DNA of 64,000 nucleotides from Stutzerimonas azotifigens DSM 17556 (GCF_000425625.1 NZ_KE384418.1:1-64000), one strand, 5' to 3'; counted from the first letter of the stretch, positions 38,391 to 47,177 are shown. Numbers and translations are program-made. Notes: generated by a model from the letters alone, not told the origin.

Positions 38391-39662
38391 ATGCACTTCG
38401 CCCATTCCCCGCGCGTCGAGTCCCTGCGCCGCCAGTTGCTCGATTTCATGGACGCCTACATCGTCCCGCGCATCCCCGCCTGGCATGCGGCGGTGGACGC
38501 CGGGCGGTTTCCGGTGCCGTTCATGGCCGATCTCAAGGCCCTGGCCCGCGAGGAGGGGCTGTGGAACCTGTTCCTGCCGAGCCTGGGCGAGGACGAGCCG
38601 GGCACCCGCCTGACCAACCTGGAGTACGCGCCGCTGGCCGAGATCATGGGCCGCGTGCACTGGGCCAGCGAGGTGTTCAACTGCAACGCGCCGGACACCG
38701 GCAACATGGAGCTGCTGCACCTGTTCGCCACCCCCGAACAGCGCGAGCGCTGGCTGCGGCCGTTGCTGGAGGGCCAGATCCGCTCCGCCTTCGCCATGAC
38801 CGAGCCGGACGTGCCCTCGTCGGATGCGACCAATATACAGACCTCGATCCGCCGCGAGGGCGACCAGTACGTCATCAACGGCCGCAAGTGGTTCATCACC
38901 AACGCCGCGCACCCGGACTGCAGGCTGCTGATCGTGATGGGCAAGACCGACCCGGACGCCGACCCCCATCGCCAGCAGAGCATGGTCCTGGTGCCCTGCG
39001 ACACGCCCGGCGTCGAGCGGGTGCGCAACATCCCGGTCATGAATCACGTTTCTCCGGAAGGGCACGCCGAGCTGCTGCTGCGCAACGTGCGGGTGCCGGC
39101 GTCGAACCTGCTCGGGCAGGCGGGCGACGGCTTCACGATGGCCCAGGCGCGCCTCGGCCCGGGGCGCATCCACCACTGCATGCGCTCGATCGGCCAGGCC
39201 GAGCTGGCGCTGGAACTGATGGTCGAGCGCTGCCAGGAGCGCAAGGCGTTCGGCCGCTACCTGCAGCAGTACGCGAACGTCTCGGACTGGATCGCCGAAT
39301 CGCGGATCGAGATCGAGCAGGCGCGGCTGCTGGTGCTCAAGACCGCCTGGATGATCGACGAAGTCGGCGCCAGCTCCGCTCGCCGCGAGATCGCCATGAT
39401 CAAGGCGCTGGTGCCGCGCATGCAGGCGCGGGTGGTCGACCGGGCGATGCAGGTCTACGGTGCCATGGGGCTGTCGCCGGATACGCCGCTGGCGGACATG
39501 TGGACGAACGCCCGCGCCTTGCGCCTGGCCGACGGGCCTGACCAGGTGCATCTGCGCAGCATCGCGCGGATGGAGCTGAAGGCCAGCGAACGGACCCGCG
39601 GCGGCAGCGCGGCCTATCTGACGCCCGGCCGCGGACCGGGTGGCTGCGACAACAAGGCTTGA
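38391..39662 (+). CDS. Acyl-CoA dehydrogenase, ACAD10/11-like
   Basis: 423 residues. N-terminal helical domain; FAD/acyl contacts FAMTEPDVPSSDATNIQTSI near 137 and KWFITNAAHPDCRLLIVMGKTD near 169; LGPGRIHHCMRSIGQAELALELM near 254; C-terminal QVYGAMGLSPDTPLADMWTNARALRLADGPDQVH, the ACAD10/11-type ending in which the acidic residue of the PDTPL stretch replaces the classic Glu position. It should desaturate an acyl-CoA and pass electrons to ETF. The substrate is unknown and no other beta-oxidation gene is near. Its stop overlaps the ANR/DNR box of nnrS. Confidence 0.85.
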   Translation: MHFAHSPRVESLRRQLLDFMDAYIVPRIPAWHAAVDAGRFPVPFMADLKALAREEGLWNLFLPSLGEDEPGTRLTNLEYAPLAEIMGRVHWASEVFNCNAPDTGNMELLHLFATPEQRERWLRPLLEGQIRSAFAMTEPDVPSSDATNIQTSIRREGDQYVINGRKWFITNAAHPDCRLLIVMGKTDPDADPHRQQSMVLVPCDTPGVERVRNIPVMNHVSPEGHAELLLRNVRVPASNLLGQAGDGFTMAQARLGPGRIHHCMRSIGQAELALELMVERCQERKAFGRYLQQYANVSDWIAESRIEIEQARLLVLKTAWMIDEVGASSARREIAMIKALVPRMQARVVDRAMQVYGAMGLSPDTPLADMWTNARALRLADGPDQVHLRSIARMELKASERTRGGSAAYLTPGRGPGGCDNKA

Positions 39663-39672
39663 TCCCGATCAT
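39659..39672. promoter_or_regulatory. ANR/DNR box upstream of nnrS
   Basis: TTGAT-CCCG-ATCAT matches TTGAT-N4-ATCAA at nine of ten positions. Its centre is 84 bp before the nnrS start, and it overlaps the acyl-CoA dehydrogenase stop codon. Confidence 0.7.
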
Positions 39673-39749
39673 TTCACTCGGGATTGGCAGCTGTTCAAAT
39701 ACGGCCGTCGTCCGCGCCCTGACCGGGCGACCTGCCCTGGAGTCCCGCC

Positions 39750-40940
39750 GTGCTTGTTCTCGACCGTAGCAAAGCCCTCGCCATCCCGCCGTTGTGGCGG
39801 CTGGCGTTCCGTCCGTTCTTCCTGTTCGGCAGCCTGCTGGCGCTGATCGCCATCCCCCTGTGGATCGCGATCTGGACCGGCCAGCTCGGCGGCTGGCGGC
39901 CCAGCGGCGGCTGGCTGGCCTGGCACCGCCACGAGATGCTCTACGGCTTCGGCGTGGCGATCGTCGCCGGCTTCCTGCTCACCGCGGTGCAGAACTGGAC
40001 CGGCCGCCCCGGTTTGTCCGGAAAGCCGCTGATGGCGCTGGCGCTGCTCTGGCTGGCGGCGCGCCTGGGCTGGCTGCTGGGGCTGCCGGTGGTGCTGCTG
40101 ATCCCGCTGGACGGCCTGTTCCTGCCGCTGGTGGCGGCGTCGCTGGGCCTGCAGTTGACCCGCGTCCGCCAGCGCCGCAACTACCCGATGGTGGCGGTGC
40201 TGCTGTTGCTGGCGCTGACCAACGCCCAGACCCTCGCGGGCCTGGCGCTCGGCGACGATGGCCTGCAACGCCGCGGCGTGCTGGCCGGGCTGTGGCTGGT
40301 GGCGGCGTTGATGGGCCTGATCGGCGGCCGGGTGATTCCCTTCTTCACCCAGCGCGGGCTCGGCCGCAGTGAGGCGGTCGCTCCCTGGCCGGTGCTGGAC
40401 ATCGCCCTGCTGATCGGCACCCTGCTGGTGGCGCTGGCCCATGCCGGCGGCCTGGCGCTGCTGCCGAACCGGGCGCTCGGCGGGCTGTTCGCCGTGCTGG
40501 CGCTGGGGCATGCGGTACGCCTGCTGCGCTGGCATGACCGTGGGCTGTGGCGCGTGCCGCTGCTGTGGTCGCTGCACCTGGCGATGCTCTGGCTGGTGGT
40601 CGCCTGCCTCGGGCTCGCGGCCTGGCACCTGGGGCTGGCGGTCAATCCGAGCGGCTACCTGCACGCGCTGACGGTGGGCGCCATGAGCGGCCTGATCCTG
40701 GCGATGATCGCCCGCGTCACCCTCGGCCACACCGGCCGGCCGCTGCAGTTGCCGGGCGGCATGGCTGCCGCCTTCGTGCTGCTCAACCTGGGCGCGGCGG
40801 CGCGGGTGTTCCTCGCCGGGCGCTGGCCGCTGGAGGGCCTGTGGCTGGCTGCCGGCTGCTGGACCGCGGCCTTCGCCCTGTACGCCTGGCGCTACGCGCC
40901 GATGCTGGTGCGCGCGCGGGTGGACGGGCATCCAGGCTAG
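39750..40940 (+). CDS. nnrS: NnrS family haem/copper membrane protein
   Basis: 396 residues, about twelve membrane segments. The N-terminus RSKALAIPPLWRLAFRPFFLFGSL and the first-helix WHRHEMLYGFGVAIVAGFLLTAVQNWTG (about 56-83) are typical, followed by RVIPFFTQRGLG near 195 and LHALTVGAMSGLILAMIARVTLGHTGRPL near 306. NnrS is linked to nitric oxide stress and denitrification. A consensus-like ANR/DNR box precedes it. The start is GTG 39750, which gives the standard family N-terminus. Confidence 0.93.
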   Translation: MLVLDRSKALAIPPLWRLAFRPFFLFGSLLALIAIPLWIAIWTGQLGGWRPSGGWLAWHRHEMLYGFGVAIVAGFLLTAVQNWTGRPGLSGKPLMALALLWLAARLGWLLGLPVVLLIPLDGLFLPLVAASLGLQLTRVRQRRNYPMVAVLLLLALTNAQTLAGLALGDDGLQRRGVLAGLWLVAALMGLIGGRVIPFFTQRGLGRSEAVAPWPVLDIALLIGTLLVALAHAGGLALLPNRALGGLFAVLALGHAVRLLRWHDRGLWRVPLLWSLHLAMLWLVVACLGLAAWHLGLAVNPSGYLHALTVGAMSGLILAMIARVTLGHTGRPLQLPGGMAAAFVLLNLGAAARVFLAGRWPLEGLWLAAGCWTAAFALYAWRYAPMLVRARVDGHPG

Positions 40941-41271
40941 GCTCATCTGAGTGATGACGTTCAGCAAACCTGACTTTCGGACAGTCCTGCGGCCTGCATC
41001 GCCGCGAGGGCGCGCCTCCCACGGGCCTGGCGGGCAACGCTTCTTTTGTAGGAGGCCCGACCTCGGGGCGATTTTGCCTGAGCGAACGGCATGCGGGCAT
41101 GTCGGGGGTGTTTGCCCGATAGGGGCGCGATGGGGATAATACCCGACCGTTTCGCTCGAAATGCCGGGCACACCGGCCCGGGCGGCACGTTCGTGCCGCC
41201 CGATGGTCTCTGACCTGTGACCACCGCCCCGACCTCCTTCATGCGCCCAGGCGCCTGCACGCGTATCCGTC
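40941..41271. repeat. Intergenic with dispersed repeat copy 4 and a long hairpin
   Basis: About 40988-41080 holds copy 4 of the GTGGGAGG family (ATCGCCGCGAGGGCGCGCCT ... GTAGGAGGCCCGACCTCGGG). A perfect 10-bp hairpin follows: CGGGCGGCAC (41179-41188), loop GTTC, GTGCCGCCCG (41193-41202), without a T-run. No gene is present. Confidence 0.6.
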
Positions 41272-42411
41272 ATGCAAGACCGCTTCGTAGACTGGCTGAG
41301 ATCCTTTTCTCCGGCCCCCGTGAACGCTTCGCCGCGCGAATGGCTGCGCGCCGCCCTGGGCGTCAGCCTCGGCATGCTGCTGGTGGTGTACGTGGAGCTG
41401 TGGCTGTTCGGCCAGTCGGTGACGCTGCACATGGTCGCGCCCGTCGGCGCTTCCGCGGTGCTGCTGATGGCCGCGCCATCCAGTCCGTTCGCCCAGCCCT
41501 GGTCGCTGCTGGCCGGCAACCTGCTGGCGACGCTGATCGGCGTCAGCGTGGCGCAGGCGCAGGTCCATGCCGGCTGGGCGGTGGTGCTCGCCGCCTGCCT
41601 GACGCTCGGCCTCGGCTACCTGCTGCGCTGCCTGCACCCGCCGAGCTGCGCGCTGGCGATGCTCGCGGCGGTCGGCGGGGAGGGCATCGGCACGCTCGGC
41701 TATGGCCTGCTGGCGCCGGTGCTGTTCGCCTCCGGGCTGCTGCTGGCGGTGGCGCTGCTGTACAACAACCTCACCGGCCACGCCTATCCCAAGCCGCGCA
41801 TCCTGCGCGACAGCCCGCACGAGACCGGAGACCCGCTGCCGCAGGAGCGCCATCGCTTCAACCAGGACGACATGGCCCGTGCGCTGGAGGAGTTCGGCGA
41901 ATACGTCGACGTGACGCCCGAGGGCCTCGAGCGGCTGATGCTGATCACCCAGAAATATGCGCTGCGCCGCAGCATGGGCGAGGTCAGCGCGGCCGACGTG
42001 ATGTCCCGCGACCTGCACCGCGGCACCCCGCAGACGCCCATCGAGCAGGCCTGGCGCACGTTGCAGCGCTACCGGCTGCATGCGCTGCCGGTGGTCGACG
42101 CGGCGAACGGGCGGCTGCTCGGCATCGTCACCCTCTCGGACCTGATCCGTCACTTCCATCCCGGCCGCGGCCGCATCCGCTTCGGCGCGCTGCGCTACCG
42201 CAAGGGCCTGAGGCTGGCGGACATCATGACCTCGCCGGTGGTCACGGCGACACCGGACACGCACATGGTGGAACTGGTGAATCTGCTGTCGGACCGCGGC
42301 CTGCACTGCCTGCCGGTGGTCGAGGGGGACGGGACGCTGGTCGGGCTGATCACCCAGACCGATCTGATCGCCGCGCTGTACGGCCACTGGCTGCGGCAAC
42401 TGCCGGACTGA
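41272..42411 (+). CDS. HPP-domain membrane protein with two CBS domains
   Basis: 379 residues. The N-terminal HPP domain (about 18-165, four to five membrane segments) has APVGASAVLLMAAPSSPFAQPWSLLAGN and the namesake HPP in RCLHPPSCALAML. The C-terminal half holds tandem CBS domains (about 240-375; SAADVMSRDLHRGTPQTPIEQAWRTL and LADIMTSPVVTATPDTHMVELVNLL), which usually bind adenine nucleotides. HPP proteins have been linked to nitrite transport in plastids, which fits the neighbouring nnrS and cytochrome c-551 genes but is inference. ATG 41272. Confidence 0.85.
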   Translation: MQDRFVDWLRSFSPAPVNASPREWLRAALGVSLGMLLVVYVELWLFGQSVTLHMVAPVGASAVLLMAAPSSPFAQPWSLLAGNLLATLIGVSVAQAQVHAGWAVVLAACLTLGLGYLLRCLHPPSCALAMLAAVGGEGIGTLGYGLLAPVLFASGLLLAVALLYNNLTGHAYPKPRILRDSPHETGDPLPQERHRFNQDDMARALEEFGEYVDVTPEGLERLMLITQKYALRRSMGEVSAADVMSRDLHRGTPQTPIEQAWRTLQRYRLHALPVVDAANGRLLGIVTLSDLIRHFHPGRGRIRFGALRYRKGLRLADIMTSPVVTATPDTHMVELVNLLSDRGLHCLPVVEGDGTLVGLITQTDLIAALYGHWLRQLPD

Positions 42412-42456
42412 CCGCGCGGTACCGACGGCAGTCGCCGCCGGCGCCGCGCGCAGCCT

Positions 42457-42771
42457 TCACTTGTGGGTCATGACCCATTCGGCGAGGGTCTTGGCTTCTT
42501 CCTCGGTGACGTTGTTCGGCGGCATCGGAATCTGTCCCCAGACGCCCTGGCTGCCGTTCTTGATGTGCCCGGCCAGGTAGTCCACGGCGTCGGCGCGGTC
42601 GGCGTATTTCGCCGCCACCTCGGTGTAGGCGGGGCCGACCAGCTTCTTGTCGATGGCGTGGCAGGCTGCGCAGGCCTTGCTCTTGTACAGCTCCTCTCCG
42701 CTCTGGGCGAAGGCGGGTTGCAGGACCAGCGCACCGCCGAGGGCGAGTAGGGAGACCAGCATGGTTTTCAT
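42457..42771 (-). CDS. Cytochrome c-551 (class I, periplasmic)
   Basis: 104 residues with signal peptide cleaved after PAFA (residue 22), leaving an 82-residue mature protein, the exact size of Pseudomonas cytochrome c-551. Haem motif CAACH (Cys34, Cys37, His38); axial Met83 in [22 protein letters not shown]. It carries electrons to nitrite reductase or terminal oxidases in the periplasm. It is convergent with the HPP-CBS gene. No ANR box was found in its own upstream region, so co-regulation with nnrS is not shown. nirM-like by sequence but not in a nir cluster. Confidence 0.92.
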   Translation of the reverse strand: MKTMLVSLLALGGALVLQPAFAQSGEELYKSKACAACHAIDKKLVGPAYTEVAAKYADRADAVDYLAGHIKNGSQGVWGQIPMPPNNVTEEEAKTLAEWVMTHK

Positions 42772-42978
42772 GGATGTACCTCAGGCTAATTCAGGAATGC
42801 GACCCGCTCGAGGGGCGGCCCGTCGCGTTGCACGGACCCCGGGGTCCCGGACACTCTAGCGTGCGCGGCAGGCCTATCCTTTGTCCCTGGTCAGGGTTTG
42901 TCGGTTTCATTCTGGTGCATGGAATGGCCGAGCAAGGTCACGGTCCTATCCCCATAGGCTCATCCGGAGGACAGGACT

Positions 42979-43188
42979 ATGGCGCTCGACCACGCCGAAT
43001 TCGACCGATTGCTGACCCAGGCGCAGAGCTGCGCGCAGCGCGCCGCGGACGAGAACGACCCGCTGCTGTACAAGGATGCCTTCGAGTTCAGCCTGCAGGC
43101 CATGCGCCTGCTGGCCGAGGAATCCGGCGCCTGGCGGCGCATGGTGTCGCGGGCCACCGAGGAGTTCCAGGGGCAGGAAGGCATCTGA
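42979..43188 (+). CDS. Small conserved-type hypothetical protein
   Basis: 69 residues, mostly helical by appearance: DHAEFDRLLTQAQSCAQRAADENDPLLYKDAFEFSLQAMRLLAEESGAWRRMVSRATEEF. Soluble, no signal peptide. The ribosome site CCGGAGGACAG precedes ATG 42979 at good spacing, and codon third positions are G/C-rich as in neighbours, so it is probably a real gene. I do not recognise a function. It stands alone, 110 bp before the efflux gene on the same strand. Confidence 0.7.
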   Translation: MALDHAEFDRLLTQAQSCAQRAADENDPLLYKDAFEFSLQAMRLLAEESGAWRRMVSRATEEFQGQEGI

Positions 43189-43298
43189 GCCCTTTGCGCT
43201 GACCGCGTCCAGCCCTGACAATCGCACACTGCGCGCGGCCTCCACGGGGCCGCGGCGACCCCTCACGTACCCGACCCGCCGCCACGGACCGCCACCCG

Positions 43299-44723
43299 AT
43301 GCCCCAAACCCCGCTGCTGGATGCCCGCACCGCCCGCGTATTGCCCTGGCTGGTGGCCGTCGCCTTCTTCATGCAGACGCTCGACGGCACCATCCTCAAC
43401 ACCGCCCTGCCGGCCATGGCCCGCGACCTGGCCGAGGACCCGCTGCGGATGCAGGGCGTGGTGATCGCCTACATGCTCACCGTGGCCCTGCTGATTCCGG
43501 CGTCCGGCTGGCTGGCCGATCGCTTCGGCACCCGCCGCACCTTCTTCACCGCCATCGCGCTGTTCACCCTTGGCTCGCTGTTCTGCGCGCTGTCGGGCAG
43601 CTTCAACCAGCTGGTGGTGTCGCGCGTGGTGCAGGCGGTGGGCGGCGCGATGATGCTGCCGGTCGGCCGGCTGGTGGTGCTGCGCGCCTATCCGCGCGAG
43701 GACTTCGTGCGGGTGATGACCTTCATCGCGCTGCCCGGGCTGGTCGGCCCGCTGGTCGGCCCCACGCTCGGCGGCTGGCTGGTGGAGTACGCCTCCTGGC
43801 ACTGGATCTTCCTGATCAACCTGCCGGTCGGCCTGCTCGGCGCGCTGGCGGCCCTGCGCTTCATGCCCGACCTGCGCCAGACCGGCGAGATGCGCTTCGA
43901 TACCTTCGGCTTCATCCTCTTCGGCGCCGCCATGGTGCTGATCACCATCGCCCTGGAAGGGCTCGGCGAACTGCAGATGCCGCACGCGCGGGTGATGCTG
44001 CTGCTGTTCGGCGGCGTCGCCTGCCTGGCCGCCTACTGGCTGCGCGCCGGGAAGGTCGACCGGCCGCTGTTCAGCCCGCAGCTGTTCCACAACCGCAGCT
44101 TCGCCGTCGGCATCCTCGGCAACCTGTTCGCCCGGCTGGGCAGCGGCGCGCTGCCGTTCCTCACGCCGCTGCTGCTGCAGGTCGCGCTCGGCTACTCGCC
44201 GGCCCAGGCGGGGATGACCATGATCCCGCTGGCCGCCGGCGCCATGGCGATCAAGCCGCTGGCCAAGCCGCTGATCGACCGCCTCGGCTACCGCCGCATC
44301 CTCACCGGCAACACCCTGCTGCTCGGCAGCCTGATCGCCAGCCTGGCGCTGATCGGCCCGCAGACGCCGACGCTCTGGCTGCTGCTGCACCTGGGGCTGA
44401 TCGGCATGGTCAACTCCATGCAGTTCACCGCGATGAACACCGTCACCCTGATCGACCTCAACGACCGCGACGCCAGCAGCGGCAACAGCCTGCTGTCGGT
44501 GGTCGTGCAGCTGTCGATGAGCCTCGGCGTGGCTTCGGCCGGCGCCCTGCTCGGCGGCTTCACCGTGCCCGGCGCGGACGCGACCGAGGTGCTGCGGGCC
44601 TTCCACCTGACCTTCCTCTGCGTCGGCGGCCTGGCGATGCTCGCGGCGACCCTGTTCCTGCAGCTCGAACCCCTCGAACGCCGCGCGCCGCGGCGGATCG
44701 ACGAGCCGGATATCGAGGGATAG
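43299..44723 (+). CDS. MFS multidrug transporter, DHA2 family
   Basis: 474 residues, about fourteen membrane segments, MdtD-like. Motif A is GWLADRFGTRRTF near 69; TLDGTILNTALPAMA near 27 is the DHA2 first-helix signature; GLVGPLVGPTLGGWLVEYASWHWIFLINLPVG near 147 is motif C with the following loop. It probably exports drugs or metabolites using the proton gradient. No fusion-protein (EmrA) partner is adjacent. It is followed directly by the tandem repeat array at 44740. Confidence 0.9.
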   Translation: MPQTPLLDARTARVLPWLVAVAFFMQTLDGTILNTALPAMARDLAEDPLRMQGVVIAYMLTVALLIPASGWLADRFGTRRTFFTAIALFTLGSLFCALSGSFNQLVVSRVVQAVGGAMMLPVGRLVVLRAYPREDFVRVMTFIALPGLVGPLVGPTLGGWLVEYASWHWIFLINLPVGLLGALAALRFMPDLRQTGEMRFDTFGFILFGAAMVLITIALEGLGELQMPHARVMLLLFGGVACLAAYWLRAGKVDRPLFSPQLFHNRSFAVGILGNLFARLGSGALPFLTPLLLQVALGYSPAQAGMTMIPLAAGAMAIKPLAKPLIDRLGYRRILTGNTLLLGSLIASLALIGPQTPTLWLLLHLGLIGMVNSMQFTAMNTVTLIDLNDRDASSGNSLLSVVVQLSMSLGVASAGALLGGFTVPGADATEVLRAFHLTFLCVGGLAMLAATLFLQLEPLERRAPRRIDEPDIEG

Positions 44724-44739
44724 GGGCGGCACGGCTGTC

Positions 44740-45735
44740 TCCCTCTCCCTCCGGGAGAGGGCCGGGCTGGCTGGCGCGTTGCTCGCTCCCTCATCCGGCC
44801 CTGCGGGCCACCTTCTCCCGGGGGGAGAAGGGAAAAGCGGCGCTGCCTGTGGCCATGGCGCCCGCCTGTAGGAGCGGGCTCTGCCCGCGACCGTTGCACC
44901 ATCCACGCAACGACGCCAAACCAATCCTCTCGCCCTCCGGGAGAGGGCGGGGTGAGGGCTGGTTGGCACGTTGCTCTCTCCCTCATCCGGCCCTGCGGGC
45001 CACCTTCTCCCGGAGGGAGAAGGGAAAAGCGGCGCTGCCGTGGCCATGGCGCCCGCCTGTAGGAGCGGGCTCTGCCCGCGACCGTTGCACCATCCACGCA
45101 ACGACGCCAAATCAATCCCTCTCGCCCTCCGGGAGAGGGCCGGGGCGAGGACTGGCTGGCGCGTTGCTCACTCCCTCATCCGGCCCTGCGGGCCACCTTC
45201 TCCCGGGGGGGAGAAGGGAAAAGCGGCGCTGCCTGTGGCCATGGCGCCCGCCTGTAGGAGCGGGCTCTGCCCGCGACCGTTGCACCATCCACGCAACGAC
45301 GCCAAATCAATCCCTCTCGCCCTCCGGGAGAGGGCGGGGTGAGGGCTGGTTGGCACGTTGCTCTCTCCCTCATCCGGCCCTGCAGGCCACCTTCTCCCGG
45401 AGGGAGAAGGGAAAAGCGCGGGCTCTGCCCGCGACCGTTGCACCATCCACGCAACGACGCCAAATCAATCCCTCTCGCCCTCCGGGAGAGGGCGGGGTGA
45501 GGGCTGGTTGGCACGTTGCTCTCTCCCTCATCCGGCCCTGCAGGCCACCTTCTCCCGGAGGGAGAAGGGAAAAGCGCGGGCTCTGCCCGCGACCGTTGCA
45601 CCATCCACGCAACGACGCCAAACCAATCCCTCTCGCCCTCCGGGAGAGGGCGGGGTGAGGGCTGGTGGGCCCGCAACTCGCTCCCTCATCCGGCCCTGCG
45701 GGCCACCTTCTCCCGGAGGGAAGGGAAAAGCGCGA
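44740..45735. repeat. Tandem array of composite palindromic repeats, about 1 kb
   Basis: Six anchors TCATCCGGCCCTGC(G/A)GGCC begin at 44791, 44983, 45176, 45370, 45528 and 45686, giving periods of 192, 193, 194, 158 and 158 bp. Each unit combines a CCCTCCGGGAGAGGG hairpin, the CATCCGGCC anchor with a TTCTCCCGGAGGGAGAAGG hairpin, and a GAGCGGGCTCTGCCCGC REP-like hairpin plus CGTTGCACCATCCACGCAAC. The two short units lack the same 35-36 bp around CATGGCGCCCGCCTGTAGG. Single dispersed copies of the anchor occur elsewhere in the window. Confidence 0.9.
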
Positions 45736-45917
45736 CCGTGCAGCTGTCCCTGCACTCTGCCCCGGCGCACCACGCCATCGTCGAACTGGCCGGGCGGGTG
45801 CCGAAGCTCGACGTCGTCACCCAGAACGTCATGGGAGCGGCCTTGGTCGCGGCGGCAAGTCCGCTGGTACAACGACGGTCGGCGCGCTACCGTACCGCCG
45901 TGTTCCGGAGGGCGATG

Positions 45918-46367
45918 ATGGCCAACGACGATTCCTGCAATGAGCTGCTGCTCGACAGCCAGCTGTGCTTCGCGCTGCATTCCACCAGCCTGGCCATGAC
46001 CAAGGTCTACAAGCCGTTGCTGCAGGCAGTCGGCCTCACCTACCCGCAATACCTGGCCATGCTGGTGCTCTGGGAGCGCGACGGCCTCACCGTCGGCGAG
46101 CTCAGCCGGCGGCTGCTCACCGACCCCGGGTCGGTCACCCCGCTGCTCAAGCGCCTGGAGGGGGAGGGGCTGATCGCCCGCCGCCGCAGCACCGTCGACG
46201 AGCGCGTGGTGGAGCTGCACCTGACCGACGCCGGCCGCGCCCTGCGCCAGCAGGCCGAGGGCTTCCCGCAGTGCATCCTCACCGCCAGCGGAATGTCCGG
46301 CGAGGCGCTGAGCAGCCTGCGCGATCAACTGGTGGCGCTGCGCAAGCAGCTGCAGACGGTGGTCTGA
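45918..46367 (+). CDS. MarR-family regulator, OhrR-like
   Basis: 149 residues. The N-terminal QLCFALHSTSLAMTKVYKPLLQAVGLTYPQYLAMLVLWE is the OhrR signature: reactive Cys17, and the two Tyr that read its oxidation. A second Cys near 119 (FPQCIL) fits 2-Cys OhrR. The winged helix includes LSRRLLTDPGSVTPLLKRLEGEGLIARRR. OhrR normally represses the peroxide reductase ohr, but no ohr is adjacent: upstream is the repeat array, downstream a small convergent gene. ATG 45918 is preferred over ATG 45915 because GGAGG is then six bases away. Confidence 0.87.
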   Translation: MANDDSCNELLLDSQLCFALHSTSLAMTKVYKPLLQAVGLTYPQYLAMLVLWERDGLTVGELSRRLLTDPGSVTPLLKRLEGEGLIARRRSTVDERVVELHLTDAGRALRQQAEGFPQCILTASGMSGEALSSLRDQLVALRKQLQTVV

Positions 46368-46429
46368 CCGCCTGAACGACAGCGCCCGGCTGCAGCGGAG
46401 CCCTGCGGCCGGGCGCTGTCTGTCCGGGC

Positions 46430-46669
46430 TCAGGACTCCAGCAGGCCCAGGGCTTCGTTGAGCTTTTCCAGCGACTCGGCGTGATCCCCCGATTTATGCA
46501 GCTCCTCGCCTTCGGCGCGCAGTGACTTGACGCGCTCGAGGAGCGCCGGGTCGGCAGGCGGATTGGCTTGCAGCTGCTCGTCGATCTTGGCCATTTCCTG
46601 AGGGCAATGCATGGCCCAGAGCGGGGTGGACAGCAGGGTGGCAGCGGTCAGTAGCAGTAGGCGGCGCAT
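46430..46669 (-). CDS. Small periplasmic protein
   Basis: 79 residues with signal peptide MRRLLLLTAATLLSTPLWA (cleavage near 19). The mature part is a short charged helix-rich segment: CPQEMAKIDEQLQANPPADPALLERVKSLRAEGEELHKSGDHAESLEKLNEALGLLE. It resembles small secreted hypothetical proteins of pseudomonads, and the end is reminiscent of a single TPR-like helix pair. Function unknown. ATG 46669 follows GGAGATGCG. It is convergent with the OhrR-like gene. Confidence 0.75.
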   Translation of the reverse strand: MRRLLLLTAATLLSTPLWAMHCPQEMAKIDEQLQANPPADPALLERVKSLRAEGEELHKSGDHAESLEKLNEALGLLES

Positions 46670-46731
46670 GACGCATCTCCTCTGTAGGGGCAGGGCAAGT
46701 ATAGAAGCGCTCCGCGAACCCGCCCGCCGCG

Positions 46732-47169
46732 CTAGCGGCCCGCGCCCATCCAGCCCAGCACCAGGCCCGCCAGCACCAGGTAGCGCCCGCCCTTGGCCAG
46801 CGCGACCAGCAGCAGGAAGCGCCACCAGGGCTCGCGCATCACGCCCGCCACCAGCGTCAGCGCATCGCCGACCAGCGGCGCCCAGCTGAACAGCAGCGAC
46901 CAGCGCCCGAAGCGGCCGTACAGACGCTGCGCCCGCTCCAGATTGCGCTCGCTCACCGGAAACCAGCGCCTGCCGCGATACCGCTCGATTCCCCGGCCGA
47001 TCGCCCAGTTCACCCAGGCGCCCAGCGTATTGCCGACGGTGGCCACCAGCAGCAACAGCCACACGGCATGCCGTTCGCCCAGCAGAAGGGCTGCCAGCAC
47101 CGCCTCGGACTGGGCCGGAAGCAGCGTGGCGGCGAGGAAGGCGGAGGCGAAGAGGGTGAGCAGGGGCAA
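46732..47169 (-). CDS. YqaA-family (DedA-like) membrane protein
   Basis: About 145 residues; membrane segments with the YqaA pattern LTLFASAFLAATLLPAQSEAVLAALL, VGNTLGAWVNWAIGRGIERYRGRRWFPVSERNLERAQRLYGRFGRWSLLFSWAPLVGDALTLVAG. This is the VTT/SNARE-associated fold of small DedA relatives, possibly lipid-flipping; function unproven. There is no ATG: TTG 47169 fits the family N-terminus, while a CTG at 47181 would overlap the stop of the upstream GNAT gene. The two genes are probably co-transcribed. Confidence 0.75.
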   Translation of the reverse strand: MPLLTLFASAFLAATLLPAQSEAVLAALLLGERHAVWLLLLVATVGNTLGAWVNWAIGRGIERYRGRRWFPVSERNLERAQRLYGRFGRWSLLFSWAPLVGDALTLVAGVMREPWWRFLLLVALAKGGRYLVLAGLVLGWMGAGR

Positions 47170-47177
47170 GCGCGGGA

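Noticed and set aside
42772-42978. ANR/DNR box upstream of cytochrome c-551
   Set aside because: Looked for TTGAT-N4-ATCAA and found no acceptable match in the upstream region.
43076-45658. An 860-codon frame running from the efflux gene into the repeat array
   Set aside because: Out of frame with the MFS gene, and its C-terminal half is just translated tandem repeats (SPSGRG...RSLPHPALRATF-like units).
44740-45735. CRISPR array
   Set aside because: Units are 158-194 bp with nearly identical sequence throughout, no short repeat/unique spacer pattern and no cas genes.
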